A stretch of 44,675 nt of DNA from an uncultured Clostridia bacterium (GTDB taxonomy: Bacteria > Bacillota > Clostridia > Peptostreptococcales > Anaerovoracaceae): contig CAKQQT010000024.1 of NCBI GenBank assembly GCA_934271235.1, positions 1 through 44,675 of the forward strand, read 5' to 3'. The notes under the pieces are model-generated. The model saw nothing but the letters and a program-made list of their open reading frames with translations. It searched no databases and was not told where the DNA came from. This document shows positions 25,698 to 34,119 of this stretch, piece by piece; positions within the stretch are counted from its first letter, which is position 1; each line of letters opens with the position of its first letter. The translations under genes and the position numbers were made by a program.

Positions 25698-26600
25698 ATG
25701 AAAATTTCTTCTTTTTTTCATTTCGCGAAATTCGGCGTTCGGACAATCCTGTTCAAAAAAAGAGAACCGATTCTCGGCACCATCATTCTCACCGACAAAT
25801 GTAATTTGCAGTGCAGGCACTGTTCGGTCAACAACATTACCGCGGTTCTTTATCCCTACGCGCAGATTCGTGAAGAGATGAAGCAGCTTTACGATATGGG
25901 CGTGCGCATTCTCTTTTTTTGCGGGGGTGAAACCTTCCTCTGGCGTGACGGTGACCGTTCCCTGCGGGAGCTGGTCATCGAAGCAAAGAAAATGGGTTTT
26001 CTGATCGTCAATGTTGTCACCAACGGCACTTTTCCGCTCGAGCTTCCGGAAGCTGACCTGGTTTTGCTCAGTTTGGACGGTGACCGCGAGCGGCACAACG
26101 CCATTCGCGGTGATACCTACGACACCATCATGAAAAACATTCAAAACGCAGCCTCTGACAATATCTGTCTTTACATGGCTATCAACCGCGTCAACAAAGA
26201 TGCTGTGCGTCATGTCTGTCTGACCGCCCGAGATACGCCGAACATCCGCGCTGTTTCCTTCAATTTTCATACCCCGTATCCGGACACCCTGCAGTTGGCG
26301 CTTTCTCAGACGCAAAAGGCAGAGTGCTGCGAGGTCATAACCGAAATGATGAAAGCCGGCGTTCCGGTGTTTAACCTGCGAAGCGCATTCCCCTATTTGG
26401 TCACCGGCAGTTTTCCTACCCCCTGTCATCAGTGCGTTGTCATGGAAAACGGTAAACTCTCGATCTGCGGGCGCTGCATCGAAGTACCCGGTCTCTGTGA
26501 AGCATGCGGATATTTCTTTGTTGCGGAATACACCCTTTTGTTCAGCGGGAACCCAAAGATCATTTTGGAAATGCTGATGACGTATTTAAAATATATTTAG
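25698..26600 (+). CDS. Radical SAM protein with Cys-rich C-terminal (SPASM-like) region
   Basis: A 300-residue protein. The radical SAM CxxxCxxC motif is in TDKCNLQCRHCSVNN (Cys 35, 39, 42), followed by the SAM-binding GGE in FFCGGETFLW. The barrel runs to about residue 225. The C-terminal segment carries five Cys (PCHQC, then ICGRC, then LCEAC) and could bind a second cluster as in SPASM/twitch proteins, though spacing differs from the standard SPASM pattern. Such proteins often modify peptides or make cofactors. The ATG follows a GTGAGGGAC site. The gene lies between a six-Cys ORF and a HemN-like gene. The substrate is unknown. Confidence 0.85.
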   Translation: MKISSFFHFAKFGVRTILFKKREPILGTIILTDKCNLQCRHCSVNNITAVLYPYAQIREEMKQLYDMGVRILFFCGGETFLWRDGDRSLRELVIEAKKMGFLIVNVVTNGTFPLELPEADLVLLSLDGDRERHNAIRGDTYDTIMKNIQNAASDNICLYMAINRVNKDAVRHVCLTARDTPNIRAVSFNFHTPYPDTLQLALSQTQKAECCEVITEMMKAGVPVFNLRSAFPYLVTGSFPTPCHQCVVMENGKLSICGRCIEVPGLCEACGYFFVAEYTLLFSGNPKIILEMLMTYLKYI

Positions 26601-26637
26601 ACGAATCAAAACAGCGAAAGGCACAGCGAACAGCATT

Positions 26638-27891
26638 ATGAGTATCATTACAAATCTTACAAGGATGTGGTTGACACGTTCGACAAAACCGTTTCTTTTT
26701 CAAAATGAATATGAGCGTGAACTGCCTTACGGAGACTGCGATTCGCTCGGCCTGTATATTCATATTCCTTTTTGTGAGAACATCTGCGGTTTCTGTCCCT
26801 ACTGCAAAGTCTTGTACAATCGGGAATTCTGCGACCGTTATCTGGATGCTCTCCTGCAGGAGATTCATCTGGTCGGAAGCCGGTATGCGGGCAAAAAAGA
26901 AGTAACCAGTCTCTACTTTGGCGGCGGGACACCGACGCTGGCCGCGGGACGTCTCGGAGAGATCATCGCCGCTGTCCGCGAGCACTTTGTCATCACCGAG
27001 GGAATTGGGATAGAACTGCATCCGGATCACGTAACGCCCGCGCTTCTTTCCATTCTGAAAGAGGCCGGTGTGAATAAAATCAGCATTGGTGTGCAGTCTT
27101 TTGCGCCAAAGTATCAGGATATTCTGGGAAGGCCCGCGGTCGATGCCGAGGCCATAAAACGCGCGCTGTCCGAAGTCCCGTTTGAAACAGTCTCCATGGA
27201 CTTTATTTTTGCGCTGCCGTCTCAAACCTTTGCAGACTTAAAAAATGATATCGACACCGCCTTCCAAAGCGGCGCGAATCATATCGCGATCTATCCCTTC
27301 ATTGACTTTACCTTCACTTCCGGCACAGTCTCCGCGACGTCAAAAAAACAAAAACAGGCGCTTCTGAACGAAATCACCTGTTACTGCAGCTCACAAGGCT
27401 ATATCCGCAGCTCCATTTGGACCTTCTCCGCCGACAAAAACGCGAGCTATTCCTCCATGACGCGGGATAACTTTTTGGGCTTCGGCTGTTCGGCAACCAC
27501 CCTGCTTAAAAACCAGTTCAAGGTCAACACGTTTTCTGTCGAAGCATACTGCAAAAGAATCGCCGAAGGTGAGCTTCCGACCTCTCTGACGCTCCGTTTC
27601 TCTCCGCGCCAGCGGATGCTGTACTACCTGTTCTGGACCGCGTACAGCACCCGCGTTGATGCCGCGGCCTTTGAAAGTTTCTTTGGCATTCCGCTCAAAA
27701 AAGCATACGGTTTCGAGCTGAAGCTCGCCAAGCTGCTCGGCTTTGCTGTCGAAAAAGACGGCATCTATCAAATGACGCTTAAGGGCGCGTTTTACTACCA
27801 CTATTACGAAAACTTCTATACCCTCGCCTATATCGATAAAATGTGGGGTATTTTGAAGGACGAAGCCTTCCCACAAAAGATTGAGCTATAA
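26638..27891 (+). CDS. HemN/HemW-like radical SAM protein
   Basis: A 417-residue protein of the oxygen-independent coproporphyrinogen oxidase-like group. The motif IHIPFCENICGFCPYCK (about 42-58) gives CxxxCxxC plus the extra Cys of this group, and SLYFGGGTPTL is the GGGTP box. The C-terminal third (about 300-417) diverges from HemW and from HemN. The group includes HemN, the heme chaperone HemW, anaerobilin synthases and class C methyltransferases of peptide natural products, so the reaction cannot be told from the motif. It is 37 bases after the other radical SAM gene and ends in a strong terminator. Confidence 0.85.
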   Translation: MSIITNLTRMWLTRSTKPFLFQNEYERELPYGDCDSLGLYIHIPFCENICGFCPYCKVLYNREFCDRYLDALLQEIHLVGSRYAGKKEVTSLYFGGGTPTLAAGRLGEIIAAVREHFVITEGIGIELHPDHVTPALLSILKEAGVNKISIGVQSFAPKYQDILGRPAVDAEAIKRALSEVPFETVSMDFIFALPSQTFADLKNDIDTAFQSGANHIAIYPFIDFTFTSGTVSATSKKQKQALLNEITCYCSSQGYIRSSIWTFSADKNASYSSMTRDNFLGFGCSATTLLKNQFKVNTFSVEAYCKRIAEGELPTSLTLRFSPRQRMLYYLFWTAYSTRVDAAAFESFFGIPLKKAYGFELKLAKLLGFAVEKDGIYQMTLKGAFYYHYYENFYTLAYIDKMWGILKDEAFPQKIEL

Positions 27892-27893
27892 AA

Positions 27894-27939
27894 GAGCTGT
27901 CGCGCCGGTCGATGAATTCGATCAACTGTGCGACAGCTC
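27894..27939 (+). terminator. Terminator of the radical SAM unit
   Basis: GAGCTGTCGC and GCGACAGCTC pair perfectly over 10 bp, followed by CATTTTATTT. It begins 3 bases after the HemN-like stop. Confidence 0.85.
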
Positions 27940-28034
27940 CATTTTATTTCCCCTTACCGCTCCCTCGCGCAGCAGTCAATGTTTGGTCGTAAAGATACAG
28001 GATGCGATGTACGTTTATGACAATTTAGGCATAA

Positions 28035-28140
28035 CCATTCTCAGGGATTTGAACCCAGCCAGCCTACGGCACTCCCAACTATGTATTGTGGTCGCATTCT
28101 CCGCCACAGAGATCACATTCGCTCCGCTGCGCTACCAACT
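28035..28140 (-). pseudogene. tRNA-like remnant
   Basis: On the minus strand AGTTGGTAGCGCAGCGGA (28123-28140) resembles a tRNA D-arm, and CTGGGTTCAAATCCCTG (28042-28058) is a nearly proper T-arm with T-T-C-A-A. The distance between them is too long for a normal tRNA, and no 5' acceptor strand complementary to the 3' side (AGAATGG) is found. It may be a decayed tRNA or a fusion of pieces. The 27940-28196 gap holds no gene I can support. Confidence 0.4.
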
Positions 28141-28153
28141 TTTATTTCATGAC

Positions 28154-28186
28154 AAAAACCGCCGCAAAGTCTGCCATACGGTTTTT
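28154..28186. terminator. Terminator at the end of the DIP1984-family gene
   Basis: AAAAACCG and CGGTTTTT pair over 8 bp with a 17-base loop just behind the stop of the minus-strand gene. It could work in both directions. Confidence 0.65.
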
Positions 28187-28196
28187 ATCGTCCGCG

Positions 28197-28649
28197 CTAT
28201 AACAGTTCGTTCAGCCAGTTTGCCTCCTGCAGGCGGTTGTCCAAAATCCGCAGCTCTTTGGCATAAGCATCCGCTTGTTTCTGCAGCTTGCCGACATCGA
28301 CGGTGCTCTTGATTTTGATTTCTGTTCTGGTCGCGCGATGCGCCACATTGCTTGCCGCGCCGATCAAATTTCGATATAGATTGATCTTCGCGTTCAGCGC
28401 GTCTTTTTCGGCGATCATTTCTGTCAGAGTCTTGCCATCGACGCGAATGCTGCAATTGGTCAGATTGATGCGCGCGATCAGTTCCGCAAGGCGCGCGGTG
28501 CAGCTTTCGATTTCATCGATCAAACTTTGTGGATCCTCCGCAGGCTTTTCCCCCTCCTGGACAATTGCGTTATTCGAAAGCCGCGGATAAAGCTCCGCAA
28601 GGCGACTGTTGATATCCGCCCGTTCCTGTAATGCCTCAGCTAATTTCAT
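28197..28649 (-). CDS. DIP1984 family protein
   Basis: A 150-residue, strongly helical protein of the DIP1984 (septicolysin-like) family, with the recurring KLAEALQERADINSRLAELY start and RINLTNCSIRVDGKTLTEMI core. Heptad patterns suggest a coiled-coil bundle. Function is not established; some members were named for a link to septicolysin, a pore-forming toxin, but this one has no signal peptide. The ATG at 28649 follows AGGAGGAAGG. Apparently last in the minus-strand run. Confidence 0.85.
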   Translation of the reverse strand: MKLAEALQERADINSRLAELYPRLSNNAIVQEGEKPAEDPQSLIDEIESCTARLAELIARINLTNCSIRVDGKTLTEMIAEKDALNAKINLYRNLIGAASNVAHRATRTEIKIKSTVDVGKLQKQADAYAKELRILDNRLQEANWLNELL

Positions 28650-28717
28650 AATCCTTCCTCCTACTCTTTTTGTATATTTGTTTCCATCCATGATTCTTCA
28701 GCGATTTGCCGAAATTT

Positions 28718-29065
28718 TCAAACTTTCTCATATAGAATAACACCCTCTTTCTCTATAGCCGCAATCAACTCCGGCTGAACAGACTGGTTCATATCAACGA
28801 AATCATATTGCAGCAGGGTCCATGTCTTTTCATCGACATCCAGACTGAATCTTGTAAAATCACCGCCGTATACAGCTAAATCAATATCGCTGCGTTCACG
28901 AAAATCTCCCCGCGCTCTAGAACCGAACAGTACAACTTTTTTAATTTGATATGTCTCTGCCAGTTTGTTGATTTCCGTCAAGACTTGTTCTTTGATCCCC
29001 GTTGCCCGGCTTTTTGCTGCTAATTCATTTTCGATATCTACGCTTCGGTTCTGTTCCTTACACAT
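28718..29065 (-). CDS. MNT-type nucleotidyltransferase domain protein
   Basis: A 115-residue protein of the small nucleotidyltransferase (pol-beta) superfamily. The motif VVLFGSRARGDFRERSDIDL (about 45-64) carries the GS helix and the two catalytic Asp. Such proteins act alone or as antitoxins of HEPN toxins, adding AMP to them. No HEPN-coding gene is next to it. The start at 29065 overlaps the ArsC-like stop by 8 bases; the longer in-frame start lies within that gene and is rejected. Confidence 0.85.
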   Translation of the reverse strand: MCKEQNRSVDIENELAAKSRATGIKEQVLTEINKLAETYQIKKVVLFGSRARGDFRERSDIDLAVYGGDFTRFSLDVDEKTWTLLQYDFVDMNQSVQPELIAAIEKEGVILYEKV

Positions 29066-29411
29066 GCAGTGCAGCCTCCCACTCGGTTTCCTTGAATCCG
29101 ACCAAAACTTTCCCGCTATCGATGAGAAGCGGGCGCTTGACCAGCATGCCGTTTGACGCCAACAGGTCGTACTGCTCTGCCTCACTCATATTCGGAAGCT
29201 TATCTTTGAGATTCATCTCTTTGTACAGTATGCCACTGGTGTTAAAAAATTTTTTAAGCGGCAGTCCGCTCATCTGATGCCATGCCGCAAGCTCCGCGGC
29301 AGACGGGTTGTCCTCCACAATATGCCGATCGGTATAGTTAATCTGATGCGCGTCCAGCCATGCCTTAGCCTTGCGGCAGGTAGAGCACTTCGGGTATTCT
29401 AAAAAAATCAT
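29058..29411 (-). CDS. ArsC/Spx-like (YffB-type) thioredoxin-fold protein
   Basis: A 117-residue protein of the ArsC/Spx family. The redox CxxC is FLEYPKCSTCRKAKAWL (Cys 8 and 11), and the conserved cis-Pro-like and Arg region is MLVKRPLLIDSGKVLVGFKE. Members are glutaredoxin-like arsenate reductases, Spx regulators or YffB-type proteins of unknown role. Without an adjacent ars operon I do not assign arsenate reduction. The ATG at 29411 follows AAGGGG. Confidence 0.88.
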   Translation of the reverse strand: MIFLEYPKCSTCRKAKAWLDAHQINYTDRHIVEDNPSAAELAAWHQMSGLPLKKFFNTSGILYKEMNLKDKLPNMSEAEQYDLLASNGMLVKRPLLIDSGKVLVGFKETEWEAALHV

Positions 29412-29443
29412 GATATTCCCCTTATTTCTTTTCTCTTTTGCTT

Positions 29444-30685
29444 TTACTCCCAGCACAGCTTCTTCAGGTACGCGCTCAGGATCGTAAGCCCGGCCTGCAG
29501 ATCCTCCGGCTTCGTGAACTCCCGCTCATCGTGACTCACGCCGTCCTCGCTCGGGACAAAGATGACATTGGTCGGATAGACCTGCGCCATATTCTGCGAA
29601 TCGTGTCCCGCGCCGCTGGTCATAATCCGGTAGGAAAGGCCGAGCTTGCGGCAAAGCTCCTCAATGTCCCGCACGCCGGTGCTGTCCAAAAGAACAGGCG
29701 CGTCCTCCCAGGCAGAAATAATCTCGATTTCGATTTTTTTGCTGTATTTATCACGCAGTTCTTCCAGCATACGCATTGCTCTGCTGCCAAGCTCCTGACT
29801 TGCGGAGCGGATATCAAAGGTAAATGACGCTCGGTCCGGAATCACATTGACGCTTCCCGGGAAAAGCTCAATTTTGCCGACAGTCAAGACCATTTCGTCC
29901 TCATAAGGCTTTACCCTGCTGAACATATCGTGGATAAAAGACGCCATGACCGGAACCGGATCCTGCCGCAGCTTCATCGGCGTGGTACCCGCGTGATTCT
30001 GCTTGCCGCGCAGGACAACCGAGCCGCCCCACTGTCCCACGATGGAGGTCACGATACCGATTTGTTTTTTCTCTGCCTCCAAAACGCCGCCCTGCTCGAT
30101 GTGCAGCTCCACAAAATGTTGGATATCTTCTCTGGCGCGATCCGGCGGCATTCCCTGATAGCCCGCAAAGACCGCTGCGTCCTGTATCGAAATGCCGTCC
30201 GCGTCCGTAATCGCGAAAGCGGAAGGCGGCATCGTTCCTGCGAGATTACAGCTGCCGATATAGTTTGACGCGATGAAACGACTGCTTTCCTCTTCCACGA
30301 TCGCTACGACCTCCAAGGTCTTTTCCGGCTGCCCCAGACGCTGATACAGTCTGCCCGCGGAGCAGATCGCCGAGAGAATCCCCAGCATACCGTCATATTT
30401 CCCGCCGCTGCGCACCGTATCCCGGTGAGATCCCGCCATGATGACCTGCTCGCTCTTACCCTGCAGCACGCCATGCAGATTGCCGACCGCGTCAAAAAAG
30501 ACGCGCATGCCGGCTTGCTCCATATAGCTTTTCAGCAGCGCAACCGCCGCCGCATCCTCCGGTGTGTAGGAGGCTCTCCAATACAGACCGTCCGGTCGAA
30601 TTCCGGTTTTGGCAACTTCTTGAATTGCGTTGAGCAGCCACCGCAGCTCCTCGTCTCTGATGATTGCTTCGTTTTCGTTTTTCAT
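29444..30685 (-). CDS. M20-family Zn-dependent hydrolase (allantoate amidohydrolase / N-carbamoylase-like)
   Basis: A 413-residue AllC/HyuC-type amidohydrolase. Metal and catalytic residues are in GSHRDTVRSGGKYDG, the EEESSRF loop, HIEQGGVLEAEK and the final SHDEREF; the dimerisation lid (about 205-320) includes GKQNHAGTTPM. Members cleave allantoate, ureidoglycine or N-carbamoyl amino acids. No purine-degradation neighbours exist here, so the substrate stays open. The ATG at 30685 overlaps the tmcAL stop (ATGA) and follows GGGG; an ATG at 30697 is the alternative. Confidence 0.88.
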   Translation of the reverse strand: MKNENEAIIRDEELRWLLNAIQEVAKTGIRPDGLYWRASYTPEDAAAVALLKSYMEQAGMRVFFDAVGNLHGVLQGKSEQVIMAGSHRDTVRSGGKYDGMLGILSAICSAGRLYQRLGQPEKTLEVVAIVEEESSRFIASNYIGSCNLAGTMPPSAFAITDADGISIQDAAVFAGYQGMPPDRAREDIQHFVELHIEQGGVLEAEKKQIGIVTSIVGQWGGSVVLRGKQNHAGTTPMKLRQDPVPVMASFIHDMFSRVKPYEDEMVLTVGKIELFPGSVNVIPDRASFTFDIRSASQELGSRAMRMLEELRDKYSKKIEIEIISAWEDAPVLLDSTGVRDIEELCRKLGLSYRIMTSGAGHDSQNMAQVYPTNVIFVPSEDGVSHDEREFTKPEDLQAGLTILSAYLKKLCWE

Positions 30686-31911
30686 ACTTTTCCCCATCCC
30701 TTTCCTGCTATGTTCTGCTGCGTATCCGCTTCCCGGCGGAACGGCTTTTTCACATAGTCCGAGTATTCGTAGAGATCGCGCCCGCAGGCGAAATTATACA
30801 GGTCACTCGCCAGAATGTCCTTGGCAAGCGTATCCTGTATTTCCCGAGAAAATTTTTCCTCGCGGTTGATATTCGTCAGAATCGGCAGTTTGCAGCGTTC
30901 GGACTTTTTGACTTCTTTGAGATAGCTGCTGCCGGTTTCATCAAAGGCTAATACGCGGATATAGTTTTGGGCGTTCTTCACATCGCTGCGCCGCGCGCCC
31001 AAAAGCGTCATCGCCAGCAGTCTGCCGATGCGGGTTCTGGTATAGCGTTTGGATTTGAGACCCTCGACGATTTCCTCATAGCTTTTCCAATAACGGACCC
31101 TGGCTTTCATTTTGTTGCCGAGCCCCTCCTCCGCGCCGAAGATTTCGTTGAGCTCCGCGGCAGGCGTTGTCAGTATCTTTTGCACAAGTAAAAGGTATAA
31201 ATCTTCCTCACTCATGATCTCCGCCCGGTGTGCAAGCAGGATTTCCCGGGTCATATCCGGCACCAGCCGGGAAATATCTCCACCCTCCGCCAAGGTCTTG
31301 CGGATACCGGTCGCCGATGCCATCGTGCCTTTCGGCTCTAAATCGTAATAGCCTGTCCCCTGCCTTCGTACCGTCACAGGCTGCGCGTTTTCGATGAAAC
31401 GCAGATATTCCAAGGCAAGCAGATTGTTCGGGCTGTTGATGGTTTCCGAGACCTCCTCGCCGAGAATGCTGCGCAGTGCCGCGGCTCTGGCTCTTGGATA
31501 GGCTTGTCCCTCTTTGACCGCGGCGCGCACCGCTTCGTTGATTTCCTGTTTATGCGCCTGCATTTCCCGGGAAATCCGTAATAACTTCGTCATATTTCCC
31601 GCTTCGCTGCCAAAGGAGATGTACGAGACGCCGAGGTTTTCCAAAATCTCTACCCCGCCTCTGGCAAAATATCCGGCATTGCCGGAGGCAAAGAGCGTCG
31701 GCATCTCCACGACGAGATTCACGCCGTTTCTAACTGCCATCTCCGCGCGCGTCCATTTGTCGAGAATGGCGAAGCTGCCGCGCTGGGTGAAGCTGCCGCT
31801 GATGACCGCCACGCTCACCTCCGCGCCCGTCAGCTCCAGAGATTGTCTGAGGTGATATAAATGTCCGTTGTGAAATGGATTGTATTCCGCGATGATTCCG
31901 ACTGCCCGCAT
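30682..31911 (-). CDS. tmcAL: tRNA(Met) cytidine acetate ligase TmcAL
   Basis: A 409-residue protein of the TmcAL (YlbM) family with the nucleotidyltransferase-fold motif GIIAEYNPFHNGHLYHL near its N-terminus and the conserved ISGSFTQRGSFAILDKWTRA segment. It activates acetate with ATP to form N4-acetylcytidine at the wobble position of elongator tRNA-Met. The ATG at 31911 follows a perfect AAAGGAGG. In Bacillus subtilis tmcAL (ylbM) lies near ylbJ and rpmF; here ylbJ is about 2.2 kb upstream. Confidence 0.95.
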   Translation of the reverse strand: MRAVGIIAEYNPFHNGHLYHLRQSLELTGAEVSVAVISGSFTQRGSFAILDKWTRAEMAVRNGVNLVVEMPTLFASGNAGYFARGGVEILENLGVSYISFGSEAGNMTKLLRISREMQAHKQEINEAVRAAVKEGQAYPRARAAALRSILGEEVSETINSPNNLLALEYLRFIENAQPVTVRRQGTGYYDLEPKGTMASATGIRKTLAEGGDISRLVPDMTREILLAHRAEIMSEEDLYLLLVQKILTTPAAELNEIFGAEEGLGNKMKARVRYWKSYEEIVEGLKSKRYTRTRIGRLLAMTLLGARRSDVKNAQNYIRVLAFDETGSSYLKEVKKSERCKLPILTNINREEKFSREIQDTLAKDILASDLYNFACGRDLYEYSDYVKKPFRREADTQQNIAGKGWGKV

Positions 31912-31942
31912 GAGACGACCTCCTTTCAAGCTCCCCGCTCGA

Positions 31943-33199
31943 TCAGCGGATCTGTCCGTCGCCGGTGATGATATATTTGTACGTGCTGAGCGCGTCCAGC
32001 CCCATCGGTCCTCTGGCATGAAGCTTCTGGGTGGAGATTCCCATTTCACACCCCAAGCCGAATTCGCCGCCGTCCGTAAATCGGGTGGATACGTTCACAT
32101 AGACTGCCGCACTGTCCGTCTGCATGGTAAAGATCTCCGCGTGTTCCGGGTTTTCGGTGATGATCGCCTCGCTGTGCCCGGTGGAATGCTTTAAAATGTG
32201 GGCGACAGCCGCATGGACATCGTCTACAACGCCGACGGCCAGGATATAGTCTAAAAATTCCGTGTCAAAGTCTTTCGCGCCTGCGGGCGTCCCCGAAATG
32301 ACGGAGGCTGCCCGTTCATCCAGCCGGAGCTCGACCGGGATCAGACCTTCTTTTTGTCTGTCGTCGACCAGTGCCTGTTTCAGCATCGGCAGGAATTCGG
32401 AGGCGATATTTTTGTGGACCAGACAGACTTCCTCCGCGTTGCACACCGAAGGTCTGCTGGTTTTGGCATTGATGATGATCCGCAAAGCTTTGGGAAGGTC
32501 GGCCGCGTCGTCTACATAAACATGACAGATCCCGGTTCCCGTCTGGATGCAAGGGACCGTGGCGTTTTCGACGCAGGCTTGTATCAGCCCCGCGCCTCCC
32601 CGCGGGATCAGAAGATCCACAAGTCCGGACGCGCGCATCAGCTCGTTGGCGCTTTCCCTTGTGGTATCCTGCAGCAGATTGATGATCTCCGGGCAGCCGC
32701 CTGCCTTTGCGATTCCTTTTTTTAAGGCGCTTACGATCGCGTCGGAACTGCGGAACGCTTCCTTTCCGCCGCGCAGAACGCAGGCGTTCCCGCTTTTCAG
32801 CGCGAGCGCCGCCGCGTCAGAGGTTACATTCGGTCTGCTTTCATAAATGATGGCCACAAGGCCGAGGGGGACCTGTTTTTTGGTGATCACCATGCCGTTC
32901 GGTCTTTTTGTCCGCGAGAGGATCCGTCCGGTATGGTCCTCTAATCCCGCGATGGCGCGGATGCCGTCCGCCATTTGATGGATTCTTTCCGCGTTCAGGG
33001 CCAGCCTGTCCAGCATGACCGCGGACATGGTATCCTTCGCTTCTTCCAGGTCTTCCTTGTTGCGTTCGAGGATTTCCGCCGTTTCCGCCTCCAGTTCATC
33101 CGCCATCGCAAGCAGGAGTCTGTTTTTTTCCGCTTCCTCGGCATCCCGGATGTAAGGCCATGCCTGTTTTGTCTTTTTGATCATTTCCAATGTCGTCAT
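31943..33199 (-). CDS. proA: Gamma-glutamyl phosphate reductase
   Basis: A 418-residue ProA of the aldehyde dehydrogenase superfamily. The motifs [34 protein letters not shown] and the catalytic Cys in [17 protein letters not shown] are visible, and it ends [20 protein letters not shown] as the family does. It reduces gamma-glutamyl phosphate to the semialdehyde in proline synthesis. It starts 18 bases after proB with GAGGAG upstream. Confidence 0.97.
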   Translation of the reverse strand: MTTLEMIKKTKQAWPYIRDAEEAEKNRLLLAMADELEAETAEILERNKEDLEEAKDTMSAVMLDRLALNAERIHQMADGIRAIAGLEDHTGRILSRTKRPNGMVITKKQVPLGLVAIIYESRPNVTSDAAALALKSGNACVLRGGKEAFRSSDAIVSALKKGIAKAGGCPEIINLLQDTTRESANELMRASGLVDLLIPRGGAGLIQACVENATVPCIQTGTGICHVYVDDAADLPKALRIIINAKTSRPSVCNAEEVCLVHKNIASEFLPMLKQALVDDRQKEGLIPVELRLDERAASVISGTPAGAKDFDTEFLDYILAVGVVDDVHAAVAHILKHSTGHSEAIITENPEHAEIFTMQTDSAAVYVNVSTRFTDGGEFGLGCEMGISTQKLHARGPMGLDALSTYKYIITGDGQIR

Positions 33200-33217
33200 T
33201 GTCTTGCTTGCTCCTCG

Positions 33218-33997
33218 CTATATGTTTAGGTTTTTTGCTTTTAAGAATCTTGTCCCGATTTTTTCCCCATCTACGATCTGATATAAAATTTTGGGTTTCT
33301 TTCCGTTCGCGATCACCATATCGCATCCATGCATAGTTGCGATCTCGGCGGCCTGCAGTTTGGTGATCATGCCGCCGGTCCCCAGTGCGGAGCCTTTATC
33401 GCCCGCCAATCTCAGGATGTTTTCATCTATTTCGGGAACTTCCCGGATCAGGTCGGCATGGCTGTCAACTCTCGGATCCGCGTCATAAAGCCCGTCGATA
33501 TCGGATAGGATGATTAGCAGATCCGCTTGGATACTTGCCGCTACTTCCGCGGACAATGTATCATTGTCGCCGATCACGATCTCTTCGGTGGAAACCGTGT
33601 CGTTTTCGTTGATGATCGGAAGCACATGGAGTTCCAATAAGCGCTCCAATGTGTTATGGAAATTCTGTTTTTTTACCGGTTCCTTGATATCCGGCGCGGT
33701 GATCAGGATCTGTGCCACCGTGTGGCTGTATTCGGTAAACAGCTTATCATAGGTATACATCAGTTCGCATTGCCCTACCGCCGCCGCGGCTTGCTTCGAC
33801 GGCATATCCTCCGGTCTTCCGTCAAGATTGAGCTTGCCGACGCCCATCCCGATCGCGCCCGATGATACCAGTATGATCTCATGTCCCGCGTTTTTGAGGT
33901 CGCTGAGGACCTTGCATAATTCTTCGATTCTCTGGATATTTAATCTTCCCGTGGCGTGCGCCAAGGTAGAAGTCCCGACTTTTACTACGATCTTCAC
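33218..33997 (-). CDS. proB: Glutamate 5-kinase, without PUA domain
   Basis: A 259-residue amino-acid kinase starting at GTG (33997) with AAAGGA upstream. KVGTSTLAH, LVSSGAIGMGVGKLNL, INENDTVSTEEI and GTGGMITKLQAAEIA are the family motifs. The C-terminal PUA domain found in E. coli ProB is missing, as in many shorter Gram-positive forms. It phosphorylates glutamate as the first step of proline synthesis and is usually feedback inhibited by proline. It forms an operon with proA. Confidence 0.96.
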   Translation of the reverse strand: MKIVVKVGTSTLAHATGRLNIQRIEELCKVLSDLKNAGHEIILVSSGAIGMGVGKLNLDGRPEDMPSKQAAAAVGQCELMYTYDKLFTEYSHTVAQILITAPDIKEPVKKQNFHNTLERLLELHVLPIINENDTVSTEEIVIGDNDTLSAEVAASIQADLLIILSDIDGLYDADPRVDSHADLIREVPEIDENILRLAGDKGSALGTGGMITKLQAAEIATMHGCDMVIANGKKPKILYQIVDGEKIGTRFLKAKNLNI

Positions 33998-34036
33998 TTG
34001 TTTTCTTGTCCTTTCTTCCCAGCTGTGTGTATTTAA

Positions 34037-34065
34037 ATTCTACTCAAAAAATCCAAAAAAATCAA
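34037..34065 (-). promoter_or_regulatory. proB promoter
   Basis: TTGATT (34060-34065) and TAGAAT (34037-34042) on the minus strand are 17 bases apart and 39 bases before the GTG start. No T-box leader is visible in the short gap. Confidence 0.65.
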
Positions 34066-34119
34066 GTTATCCCGGCACATTTTGCAAAAAGTTCAAGTTC
34101 CGGATCGGCCGCACCGTGA

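Noticed and set aside
28035..28140. Functional tRNA (including tRNA-Sec)
   Set aside because: There is no acceptor stem complement and no anticodon arm with proper spacing; it can only be a remnant or chance similarity.
28718..29065. MNT-HEPN toxin-antitoxin pair
   Set aside because: The nucleotidyltransferase has no HEPN gene on either side; its neighbours are the ArsC-like and DIP1984 genes.
29058..29411. Arsenate reductase in an arsenic operon
   Set aside because: There is no arsR, arsB or acr3 nearby, and the ArsC/Spx family has several other roles.
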